Below, piece after piece: positions 4,727 through 11,279 of a stretch of 11,279 nucleotides of DNA. The stretch covers positions 1-11,279 of the forward strand of contig JAJDDL010000002.1 in assembly GCA_029260335.1 (NCBI GenBank). The letters run 5' to 3'. Both the position numbers and the translations under genes were made by a program. The notes beneath the pieces were generated by a model that did no database searches, had not been told where the DNA came from, and saw nothing but the letters and a program-made list of their open reading frames with translations. The DNA comes from Phycisphaerales bacterium (lineage in GTDB: Bacteria > Planctomycetota > Phycisphaerae > Phycisphaerales > UBA1924). Numbering within the stretch: the first letter of the stretch is position 1; the number at the start of each line of letters is the position of its first letter.

Positions 4727-7700
4727 ATGACCATCTTGCGATCACTGATCTTGGCGTTGGTCATTGCCATGCCATGCTGGGCAGGCCAGCCGGACCCTGC
4801 TCCCCCGGGCCCGACCATCGAGTCGATTCAGCAAGACCTAGCAGCACTCCCAGAAACCGAGACCGCCGCAGCGGACCTCTATCGCGAAGCCATCTCCCGC
4901 CTGAACAACGCCGCGGAACTCGCCAAGAAGGCGAGCGAGTCGCGGCGAGTTGCCGAGGCCGCTGCGCCCGAGCTCACGACGATTCGCCAGGAACTCGCCG
5001 AGCCCCCCAAGCCGCCCAAGCCCGACGTGCCGGCAAACCCCACGCTCGCGCAACTCGAACAAGGCGAGGCCCAGGCGATCGCCGAACTGAACGCGGCTCG
5101 CGAGCAGGTTTCCGAACTGCAAGCCGAGACAACGCGCAGGCAAGAGCGACGGACGCAGATCCCAGATGCCCTCGCCCAGGCTCGCCAGCGATTGGCCGAG
5201 ATCGAAGCCGCGCTCCAGACCCCACCCGCCGACGGCCTCTTGGGCAAGGCAACGCGAACCGTCCGGCTCGCCGAGCAACTCGAAAAGAAGACCGAGATCG
5301 ACGCGCTCGAGGCCGAGCTCGCCAGCTACGACGCTCGGCGGGACCTGCTGCCAGCGAAGCGAGATCGCCGGGCCCGTCGGGTCACCGAGCTCGAAGCGCT
5401 CGTCGGAGCGTGGCGAGATCAGGTGACCAAGGGCCGCGCCGCCCAAGCTCAGAAAACCGCCGCCGACGCCGAGGCGCTCCGCCAACGCCTGGAAGAAGCG
5501 AAGCAGGACCCGGCCCTGCAGGTCTACGCCGCCGAGAACGAGCGCCTCGCGAACCTGCGTATCCAACCCGACAGCATTCCAACGCGAATCTCACGCGACA
5601 GCAAACAAGCCGCCCAAGACCGCACGACATTTACAGAACTCCGCAAACAATACCTCTCGGTGCTCCAGCGCCTCGAGGCAAGCGGCCTGAACCGCGCTAC
5701 AGGGCTTCTGCTTCGTCGTGAGTTTGACTCGCTGCAAGATTCGTCCAGCGGCAAAGATGCCGCGAGCCTGCGCCGACGCCTCGAAACCACCCGCCGCAAC
5801 CTCGAAGAAGCCGAGTTCACGCTCTTTGAGCGCCAGGAAGCCCGCGTCGGTTCTGATGACATCGCAACGGTTTCCCAACAACTGCTCTCGCAAATCAGCG
5901 CCGAACCCAGCCCCGAACTCGAAGAGTTCGCGACCAATCTCGCAACTGCACGCCGAGACGTCCTCGCCGAACTCGAGAACGACGCCGATCGATACCAGGA
6001 CGTGCTGATCGAGCTCGAACAGGCGACAAAGCGCCTGGCCGAGGCCACGCGAGAGTACGAGTTGTACATCAAAGAGCGCATCCTGTGGGTGCGAAGCATC
6101 GACAAGAGCCGCTCGATATCGACCAAGGACTTTGCAAACACGATCGCCTGGCTCTCAAGCCCCTCCGCCTGGATTCGAGCCGCAAGAGCCACCGGCGATG
6201 ATCTCCTCAATCACTTCCCCACCGCCACCCTGGGCTTTGTTGTTGTCGCCGGGCTATTCGCGGCACGAAGCCGGGCAAAGAAGCAACTTGCCGACAACGC
6301 CGAGCGCGTCGCGAGGTTTCGCACAGATCGCTTCAACCTGACGGTGGGCTCCTTGGTGTTGGAGTTCGTTCTCGCCGCGGCGCTGCCCGCATTGCTGATC
6401 TGGATTGGGTGGCTCCTGGCGAGGCCAACCGATCAGGCTGCGGTCGCGATCGCCGTCGGCGGCGGCCTCCGCGCCGCAGGGCTCCTGCTGTTCGCGATCC
6501 TGTTCGTCCGCCGGGCGTGCTTGCCCACCGGACTGGCCGTCGTGCACTTCCGCTGGCCCGAACCCCCGCTCCGCCGTGTGCGTCGCAACCTGCGTTGGTT
6601 CACGCCACTGGCGATTCCCGCGATCGGCATGGTCGCCGTGATCGATCACCAGGCCGACGAGGGCGCCGCGGGTTCGGTCGGGCGGGTCTCGTTCACGATC
6701 GCGATGCTCGCGCTGAGCGTGCTCTTGCAGCGCCTAGCTCGCCCGCGCGGCCCCGTGATCCAAGCGGTGCTCGCCCAGCAGACCGATGGCTGGCTCTATC
6801 GCCTGCGCTATCTCTGGTATCCAATCTTCGTCGGCACGCCGCTCGCGCTCGCGCTGATTTCGTGGCTCGGCTACTACTACACGGCGGTGCAACTGGAGCA
6901 CCGCATCGAGAGCTCGCTCGCCTTGTTACTCATCCTCGTGCTCGCCAACGGCCTGCTCCTGCGATGGCTCTTCATCGCCCGAAGACGCGTCGCGGTCGAG
7001 AACGCCAAACGCAAGCGAGAGCAAGCGGTGGCCGAGGCCGAGGCCAAGCACCTGACGGAGACCGGACCCACCGAGAGTGGCATCGCGACCGTGGACGCCG
7101 AGAAGCTCGACCTGCCCGCCATCAGCCTGCAAACCCGCCAGCTCTTCCGCACCGCGATTTGGGTCAGCGCCGTGATTGGCCTCTTTATGATCTGGGCCGA
7201 CGTCCTACCGGCGCTTCGAATTCTCGATCGCATCGAGATCTACCCCGAGCAGCGGATCGTCGAAAGGGATCAGGACAACGCGATCAAGATCTTCGATGCC
7301 GCCGCCGACCGCCGCGCCCCCCAGGCCAACGGCTCGACAGAAGTTCCTCCAACTGGCGAGAGCGCAACCACGTCCACCCCGATTCCACTGCCAGGGACAA
7401 GCACCGACGCGACAGCTTCCGAACCAGTGAGCACCATCACCGCTGCGGATCTTGGTCTCGCGATCATCGTCCTCATCGCGACATTCATCGCCGTCCGCAA
7501 TCTCCCGGGATTGATGGAGATCGTCGTGCTCCAGCGGTTGCCGCTCGATGCCGGCAGCCGCTACGCCCTCTCCACTGTTCTGCGATACCTGATCGCTATC
7601 GTCGGCATCGTCTTCGCCTTTGGCGCGATCAACGTCTCGTGGTCCAACATCCAATGGCTCGCCGCGGCTCTCACCTTCGGCCTGGCGTTTGGCCTCCAGG

Positions 7701-8272
7701 AGATCTTCGCCAACTTCATCTCAGGGCTCATCATCCTCGCCGAACGCCCGATCCGCATCGGCGACACGGTCACCGTTGGAGATGTCTCAGGCAACGTCAC
7801 CCGCATCAAGATGCGCGCCACCACTATCACAGATTGGGACCGCAAGGAACTGATCATCCCCAACAAGACCTTCATCACAGGCGACGTGGTCAACTGGACC
7901 CTCTCGAATCCGATCGCTCGCCTGAAGATCCCCGTCGGAGTCAGCTATGGCGCCGACGTGCGCAAAGCCGAGGAGATCCTGCTCAAGATCGCCAACGCCC
8001 AAGCCAACGTGCTCGCCGACCCCGCCCCCTACGTCGTCTTCGGCAACTTCGGCGACAGCACGCTCGACTTCGAGCTCCGCGTGTTCATCCCCCACATCGA
8101 TCACCGCGTCACCGTCGTCCACTCGCTGCACATGCAGATCACCGAAGAGTTCCGCAAGGCTAACATCGAAATCGCCTTCCCCCAACGCGACCTGCACCTC
8201 CGCTCGATCGGCGATCTCAAGGAGATCGTCCGTGGCCGCGACCAGGCGTTCGAGGCCCCCGAAAGCTCATAG
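4727..8272 (+). CDS. mscK: MscK/KefA-type large mechanosensitive ion channel (MscS superfamily)
   Basis: The 1181-residue inner-membrane channel releases solutes on hypo-osmotic shock; E. coli MscK and YbiO/YjeP relatives have a similar plan. A signal peptide (1-19, likely cut after CWA) leads to a long Gln/Arg/Glu/Ala-rich periplasmic coiled-coil region (about 24-495). About eight membrane helices follow (about 500-835), then a Ser/Thr/Pro-rich hydrophilic stretch (about 843-903), then the core MscS module. Its pore helix is near 976-1003 (FGLAFGLQEIFANFISGLII). Next come the beta domain start ERPIRIGDTVTVGDVSGNV and the DRKELIIPNKTF strand, typical of the MscK branch. The frame stays open upstream through tRNA-Ala, but the ATG at 4727 is chosen for its signal peptide and a GGTGAG 10 nt before it. 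The gene converges on the CorA-type transporter with a 15-bp gap. Ion selectivity and potassium dependence cannot be read. Confidence 0.93.
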   Translation: MTILRSLILALVIAMPCWAGQPDPAPPGPTIESIQQDLAALPETETAAADLYREAISRLNNAAELAKKASESRRVAEAAAPELTTIRQELAEPPKPPKPDVPANPTLAQLEQGEAQAIAELNAAREQVSELQAETTRRQERRTQIPDALAQARQRLAEIEAALQTPPADGLLGKATRTVRLAEQLEKKTEIDALEAELASYDARRDLLPAKRDRRARRVTELEALVGAWRDQVTKGRAAQAQKTAADAEALRQRLEEAKQDPALQVYAAENERLANLRIQPDSIPTRISRDSKQAAQDRTTFTELRKQYLSVLQRLEASGLNRATGLLLRREFDSLQDSSSGKDAASLRRRLETTRRNLEEAEFTLFERQEARVGSDDIATVSQQLLSQISAEPSPELEEFATNLATARRDVLAELENDADRYQDVLIELEQATKRLAEATREYELYIKERILWVRSIDKSRSISTKDFANTIAWLSSPSAWIRAARATGDDLLNHFPTATLGFVVVAGLFAARSRAKKQLADNAERVARFRTDRFNLTVGSLVLEFVLAAALPALLIWIGWLLARPTDQAAVAIAVGGGLRAAGLLLFAILFVRRACLPTGLAVVHFRWPEPPLRRVRRNLRWFTPLAIPAIGMVAVIDHQADEGAAGSVGRVSFTIAMLALSVLLQRLARPRGPVIQAVLAQQTDGWLYRLRYLWYPIFVGTPLALALISWLGYYYTAVQLEHRIESSLALLLILVLANGLLLRWLFIARRRVAVENAKRKREQAVAEAEAKHLTETGPTESGIATVDAEKLDLPAISLQTRQLFRTAIWVSAVIGLFMIWADVLPALRILDRIEIYPEQRIVERDQDNAIKIFDAAADRRAPQANGSTEVPPTGESATTSTPIPLPGTSTDATASEPVSTITAADLGLAIIVLIATFIAVRNLPGLMEIVVLQRLPLDAGSRYALSTVLRYLIAIVGIVFAFGAINVSWSNIQWLAAALTFGLAFGLQEIFANFISGLIILAERPIRIGDTVTVGDVSGNVTRIKMRATTITDWDRKELIIPNKTFITGDVVNWTLSNPIARLKIPVGVSYGADVRKAEEILLKIANAQANVLADPAPYVVFGNFGDSTLDFELRVFIPHIDHRVTVVHSLHMQITEEFRKANIEIAFPQRDLHLRSIGDLKEIVRGRDQAFEAPESS

Positions 8273-8287
8273 AATCAAACTGCTGCG

Positions 8288-9256
8288 CTAGAGCCAGCGA
8301 TTCCGACGCACAAGAATCCAAGCGATCAGGCCCAGAACGACGATCCCCCCTGTCACCATCGCAAACCCAAGCCGGTTGGTCTGCAAGGGAATCCCGCCGA
8401 CGTTCATGCCGAGAAGCCCGGTGATCAGCGTCAATGGTAGAAAGATCGCGGCGATCACCGTGACCACGTAGACTCGCTGGTTCGCTTGCTCGGCGAGCTG
8501 GTTCGAGAACTCGTCCTGCAGAATCGCGCACCGACTCTTGGCCGACTCCAGATCCTCGACAAGTCGAATCACGCTGTTGAGAGTGCCTTGCAGGCTCGTG
8601 CGATGCTCGGCCTCGAACATGGACAACTTGGCAACCGAGAGCTGCGTCAGCGCGCTCGCCTGAGGCGAAATGTAGCGATACAACGCGATCACCCGCAGAC
8701 GCATCTCGATCAACTCCGCCCGATCCACGACGAGATTGGGATCCACGATCCTGGACTCCAGATCATCGAGCGACTCACGGATCTGCTCAATCACCGGCGA
8801 CATGCGCTCGGTGAGCCCGTCGAGGATCGCGACCGCAAACCCACCAACGGTCTGAGGTCCCTTCCCCCTATGCATGTTCTCGATCAATGACGCGATGGCC
8901 ATGAGCGGCTTGCCTTGCAACGAGATCACGCGCCCTGGATCCACCCACATGCGCACCGAGATCATGTCCTCGGGCCTCGCACCGGGATTCAAGTTCACCC
9001 CACGAAGTGTGAGCAACACCCCGTCGCCGTGGATCGCGGTCCTTGGGCGTGTCGACTCGGCAAGAAGCTCCTCGACGATGGACGTATCCAGCCCCGATCC
9101 CTCGACGAGCCATCGCCGGGTTCCGTCGCCATGGCGATCCAGATGCAACCACACGGGTTGCTCTGATCGACCTATTTCCTCGGCGTCTAGCTCGCCGCTG
9201 CCGCCCAGCTCGAATGCCGCGAGGACCCACGATTTGCTCTCAGCGCCATCCATCAC
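8288..9256 (-). CDS. zntB: CorA-superfamily divalent metal transporter, ZntB-like
   Basis: The 322-residue protein has the CorA plan: a soluble cytoplasmic N-terminal domain (about 1-150, with PVWLHLDRHGDG near 29-40), a long helical stalk (about 150-260), and two C-terminal membrane helices. The first ends in the signature GMN (283-285) in GLLGMNVGGIPL, and the second lies near 298-315 before a basic tail RRNRWL. The GMNVGGIP form, with few acidic residues in the inter-helix loop, resembles ZntB more than magnesium CorA. It probably moves zinc or another divalent cation as a pentamer; direction and substrate are inferred. GTG at 9256 is used because AGGGG lies 7 nt upstream; the adjacent ATG (9253) is equally in frame. 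It is convergent with mscK and divergent from the small gene at 9425. Confidence 0.88.
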   Translation of the reverse strand: MMDGAESKSWVLAAFELGGSGELDAEEIGRSEQPVWLHLDRHGDGTRRWLVEGSGLDTSIVEELLAESTRPRTAIHGDGVLLTLRGVNLNPGARPEDMISVRMWVDPGRVISLQGKPLMAIASLIENMHRGKGPQTVGGFAVAILDGLTERMSPVIEQIRESLDDLESRIVDPNLVVDRAELIEMRLRVIALYRYISPQASALTQLSVAKLSMFEAEHRTSLQGTLNSVIRLVEDLESAKSRCAILQDEFSNQLAEQANQRVYVVTVIAAIFLPLTLITGLLGMNVGGIPLQTNRLGFAMVTGGIVVLGLIAWILVRRNRWL

Positions 9257-9273
9257 GCATGAGCCCCTTTAAG

Positions 9274-9288
9274 TGCCAATGGCTGGCA
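9274..9288. promoter_or_regulatory. Candidate operator: short inverted repeat upstream of the zntB-like gene
   Basis: TGCCA-ATGGC-TGGCA lies 18 bp before the transporter start, inside the 168-bp divergent spacer. Arms are only 5 bp, so chance is a serious alternative. No regulator gene lies in the window. Confidence 0.2.
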
Positions 9289-9410
9289 GCATACCCGCCC
9301 TATGCGCAAGCTCGCGTGCACGCTTCTCCCACCTGGGCAAATCCGGTGAGGCATCTCATCGCAAGTTGCAATCCTCTAATTCGAGTCGCTTCCCCGGCCG
9401 ATATCTATGA

Positions 9411-9417
9411 AAAGGAG
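9411..9417 (+). promoter_or_regulatory. Ribosome binding site deciding the start of the 81-residue gene
   Basis: AAAGGAG ends 7 nt before the ATG at 9425. An earlier in-frame ATG at 9407 overlaps this site, so 9425 is the better start. Confidence 0.7.
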
Positions 9418-9424
9418 CCCCGCC

Positions 9425-9670
9425 ATGACCCACCGCCTCCTCAAAGTCACCTCGCCCTCCGGTGAGATTCGCTGGATCAACCTCGACCGGGTGACGCGCG
9501 TCTCCCAAGCAGAAGCGACCGACGGCAACCCCGTCTTGGTCTTTTGTTTCGATGGTCAAGACCAGATCACGATCCACGGCTCCGATGACCAGAGCCGAAC
9601 GCTCATCGACCAAGTGGTCGAAACGCTCGACAACCTCGCGCAGCCCCAGATATTCGGAGCCGCGGCCTAG
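9425..9670 (+). CDS. Small hypothetical protein, 81 residues
   Basis: The family is not recognised. The sequence suggests a beta-rich first half: RLLKVTSPSGEIRWINLDRV, then VLVFCFDGQDQITIHG, resembling two antiparallel sheets. A C-terminal helix follows (SRTLIDQVVETLDNLAQ) and a short hydrophobic tail, FGAAA. There is no signal peptide or membrane helix, so it is probably cytoplasmic. The pattern of short strands with conserved-looking Asp/Gly turns followed by one helix recalls PH-like or small regulatory folds, but this is only an impression. A good AAGGAG supports real translation. It is transcribed divergently from the zntB-like transporter and convergently with the DUF454 gene, with whose stop codon its own stop overlaps. 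No function is proposed. Confidence 0.75.
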   Translation: MTHRLLKVTSPSGEIRWINLDRVTRVSQAEATDGNPVLVFCFDGQDQITIHGSDDQSRTLIDQVVETLDNLAQPQIFGAAA

Positions 9671-10134
9671 ATCGACTCAAGCAAGGGTGGAGCATCAACC
9701 GGACAGGACTCAGTCCGCGGTCGCTCTCCTACCTTCGCATCCCATCGCAAGATCGCGACGGTGCCTACGCACGCCGCGAGCGCAATCACGATCGCGATCC
9801 ACCCCGGCACCTGCCCGAGCAGGATGACCGCCACCGAGATCGCTACGAAGAACCACATCGTGCCGATGGCGATCAACTTCGCGCGCAGCGGGATCGGCTC
9901 GACCCGATCCACATAGATCAAGAACGGCCCGAACAGCTTGTTGCGGATCAGCACTCGTTCCAGGAACGGGCAACTCCGCGCAAAGCACCACGTCGCAACG
10001 ATCAGAAAGATCGTGGTTGGCAAGCCCGGCACGAACACACCCAGAGCCCCCACGCCCACGCATCCGATACCCACCAGGGCGAGGACCCATCGCTGGAATC
10101 GGCTTCGGGTTGTGGTGGCGTTGAGGTCAGTCAT
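9667..10134 (-). CDS. DUF454 family (YbaN-like) inner membrane protein
   Basis: The 155-residue protein shows the DUF454 signature. An N-terminal helix, LALVGIGCVGVGALGVFVPGL, runs into LPTTIFLIVATWCFARSCP. Then come KLFGPFLIYVDRVEPIPLRAK and two further membrane helices (WFFVAISVAVILLG and WIAIVIALAACVGTVAIL). The family has three to four membrane helices and no established biochemical role. The ATG at 10134 is chosen because the family N-terminus begins just after it; the frame is open further upstream, into the antisense-free part of the catalase gene. No strong Shine-Dalgarno is seen. The C-terminal tail (about 132-155) is hydrophilic. It lies 55 bp downstream of the catalase gene on the same strand, separated by a hairpin. 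Its stop overlaps that of the facing 81-residue gene. Confidence 0.85.
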   Translation of the reverse strand: MTDLNATTTRSRFQRWVLALVGIGCVGVGALGVFVPGLPTTIFLIVATWCFARSCPFLERVLIRNKLFGPFLIYVDRVEPIPLRAKLIAIGTMWFFVAISVAVILLGQVPGWIAIVIALAACVGTVAILRWDAKVGERPRTESCPVDAPPLLESI

Positions 10135-10147
10135 GGTGAGCAATACA

Positions 10148-10171
10148 GGCGGGGCATGAGCATACCCCGCC
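10148..10171 (-). terminator. Hairpin downstream of catalase, probable terminator or 3' stabiliser
   Basis: On the minus strand GGCGGGGTAT-GCTC-ATGCCCCGCC folds into a 10-bp stem with one G-U pair and a 4-nt loop. On the plus strand the same position is a C-A mismatch, so the fold favours minus-strand RNA. It begins 18 nt after the catalase stop. The following bases (TGTATTG) are only weakly U-rich. Confidence 0.5.
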
Positions 10172-10189
10172 CCGTACACAAAGGCGTCT

Positions 10190-11279
10190 TCAGCCCGCGG
10201 CACCTGCCATCGCCGCGCCATTTTCCATCTCCGAGACATCCACGCCCAGCTTCTCGGCGACCCGCTTGCCGTAGTCCTCATCCGCCCGGAAGAAGTGGCA
10301 GAGCTGGCGCATCTGCACTTCCTTGCGAGCCTGCCCAAGCACGCCCGCGATACGCGACGCCAATCGGTCCCGATGGTCGTCATCGAACATCCGGAAAAGA
10401 TTCCCGGCCTGGGTGTAATCATCATGGTCCACCGTGCTGTCGAAGCGGTCCACGATCGCCTGGCCAATATCCCACGCCGGATCCTTGATCGTCGCGTCGA
10501 CATCCGGCATGCCATCCCGGCTGCTGGGCCAATAGTTCGCTCGCGCGCCGTAGTCCTGCGCCGTCGCCATCACGCCGTCACGCTGGCTATTCATAACCGG
10601 GCACTTGGGCTGATTCACCGGCAACTGCTGGTAGTTGCTTCCCACCCGATACCGGTGCGCGTCGGCGTAGCTCATCAGCCGCGCCTGGAGCACCTTGTCG
10701 GGGCTCGGCCCGATCCCCGGCACCAACGCCGAGGGACTGAACGAACTCTGCTCCATCTCCGCGTGGTAGTTCTCGGGATTGCGATTCAACTCAAGCTGGC
10801 CCACCTCGATCAGCGGGAACTCCGCGTGCGGCCAGACCTTCGTCAGATCGAACGGATTCCAACCGGTCTTCTTCTCCCACGCCTCGGCCTGGGACTGGGT
10901 CATCACCTGGATCTTGAAAGTCCAACTCGGATACTCGCCCCGCTCGATCGCCTCGAACAAGTCCTGCTGCGAGCTCTCGCGATTGGCGCCGATGAGCTCA
11001 TCCCCCTCTCCATCCATCAGGTTCTTGATGCCCTGGTTGGTCTTGAAGTGGAACTTGCACCAGACCCGCTCGCCGTCGCTATTGATCATCGAGTAGGTGT
11101 GGCTGCCGTAACCGTTGACGTTGCGATACCCGACGGGCCTGCCGCGATCGCTGAACAAGATTGTCACCTGGTGCAGGCTCTCGGGGCACAGGCTCCAGAA
11201 GTCCCACTGCATGTCCATGTCGCGCATGTTCGTCTTGGGATCGCGCTTCTGCGTGTGGATAAAGTTCTGGAACTTGTAC
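10190..11279 (-). CDS. katA: Monofunctional haem catalase, partial (N-terminus outside window)
   Basis: The visible 362 residues form the C-terminal part of a small-subunit catalase, which dismutates hydrogen peroxide to water and oxygen. The frame is open to the window edge, where YKFQNFIHTQKRDPKTN matches the conserved catalase segment. Further on are WDFWSLCPESLHQVTILFSDRG, GYGSHTYSMIN and VWCKFHFKTNQGIKN. The proximal haem-ligand Tyr sits in RLMSYADAHRYRVG, followed by NYQQLPVN. The length after these landmarks, and an ending in HFFRADEDYGKRVAEKLGVDV, suit a clade 3 enzyme of about 480-500 residues. The distal His and Asn lie in the missing 120-130 residues. Internal ATG codons (for example at 11227) are not starts. 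The promoter, and any OxyR, PerR or Fur site, is outside the window. A hairpin and a DUF454 gene follow. Confidence 0.96.
   Translation of the reverse strand, partial: YKFQNFIHTQKRDPKTNMRDMDMQWDFWSLCPESLHQVTILFSDRGRPVGYRNVNGYGSHTYSMINSDGERVWCKFHFKTNQGIKNLMDGEGDELIGANRESSQQDLFEAIERGEYPSWTFKIQVMTQSQAEAWEKKTGWNPFDLTKVWPHAEFPLIEVGQLELNRNPENYHAEMEQSSFSPSALVPGIGPSPDKVLQARLMSYADAHRYRVGSNYQQLPVNQPKCPVMNSQRDGVMATAQDYGARANYWPSSRDGMPDVDATIKDPAWDIGQAIVDRFDSTVDHDDYTQAGNLFRMFDDDHRDRLASRIAGVLGQARKEVQMRQLCHFFRADEDYGKRVAEKLGVDVSEMENGAAMAGAAG

Noticed and set aside
5000..8163. Long open frames on other strands and frames inside the channel gene (for example around 6409-8163)
   Set aside because: Their products are Arg/Pro/His-rich low-complexity sequence typical of shadow frames in GC-rich DNA, with no domain pattern.
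9302..9349. 15-codon frame in the transporter/81-residue spacer as a leader peptide
   Set aside because: No ribosome binding site and no regulatory codon run.
10135..10515. N-terminal extension of the DUF454 protein into the catalase gene
   Set aside because: The extra residues look like an Arg/Met-rich shadow of the same-strand catalase in another frame, and the family begins just after the ATG at 10134.
1..11279. Apparent abundance of GATC/CGATCG-type palindromes across the window
   Set aside because: Only an impression; it agrees with Asp/Ile/Arg codon choice in GC-rich genes and was not counted against a composition model.

Overview
The window is GC-rich, gene-dense bacterial DNA with short spacers. 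The gene content and protein style (a divergent omega subunit beside a stand-alone CoaC, a DUF3553-type protein, a type III polyketide synthase paired with a flavin oxidoreductase) suggest Planctomycetota, probably class Phycisphaerae. That placement is inferred from family resemblance and was not tested by any search.

Left part (79-3249, all minus strand): a four-gene run reads, in transcription order, rpoZ (RNA polymerase omega), coaC (phosphopantothenoylcysteine decarboxylase), a GG-reductase-like FAD oxidoreductase and a type III polyketide synthase. The last three genes are packed with a 0-nt junction and a 4-nt overlap, so housekeeping and lipid/polyketide functions look transcriptionally and translationally tied. 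The run may continue past the left edge. This is the most interesting feature of the window.

Centre (3332-4648, plus strand): a DUF3553-type protein diverges from rpoZ across an 82-bp spacer. It is followed by a small coiled-coil protein with a strong ribosome binding site, then tRNA-Ser(GCU) and tRNA-Ala(UGC). The two tRNAs are separated by only 53 bp, which holds a perfect 11-bp hairpin.

Right centre (4727-9670): a 1181-residue MscK-type mechanosensitive channel starts 78 bp after tRNA-Ala. It converges on a CorA/ZntB-type metal transporter on the minus strand. A small unknown 81-residue protein diverges from that transporter.

Right end (9667-11279, minus strand): a DUF454 (YbaN-like) membrane protein and, upstream of it, the C-terminal three quarters of a monofunctional haem catalase that runs off the window. 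The 81-residue gene and the DUF454 gene share a CTAG palindrome as overlapping stop codons.

No insertion sequence, CRISPR array, phage gene or other sign of recent transfer was seen, and no stretch above 300 bp lacks a gene. The longest spacers are 3905-4100 (196 bp) and 9257-9424 (168 bp). Apart from the rpoZ-coaC-polyketide arrangement and the tRNA hairpin, this looks like ordinary chromosome.
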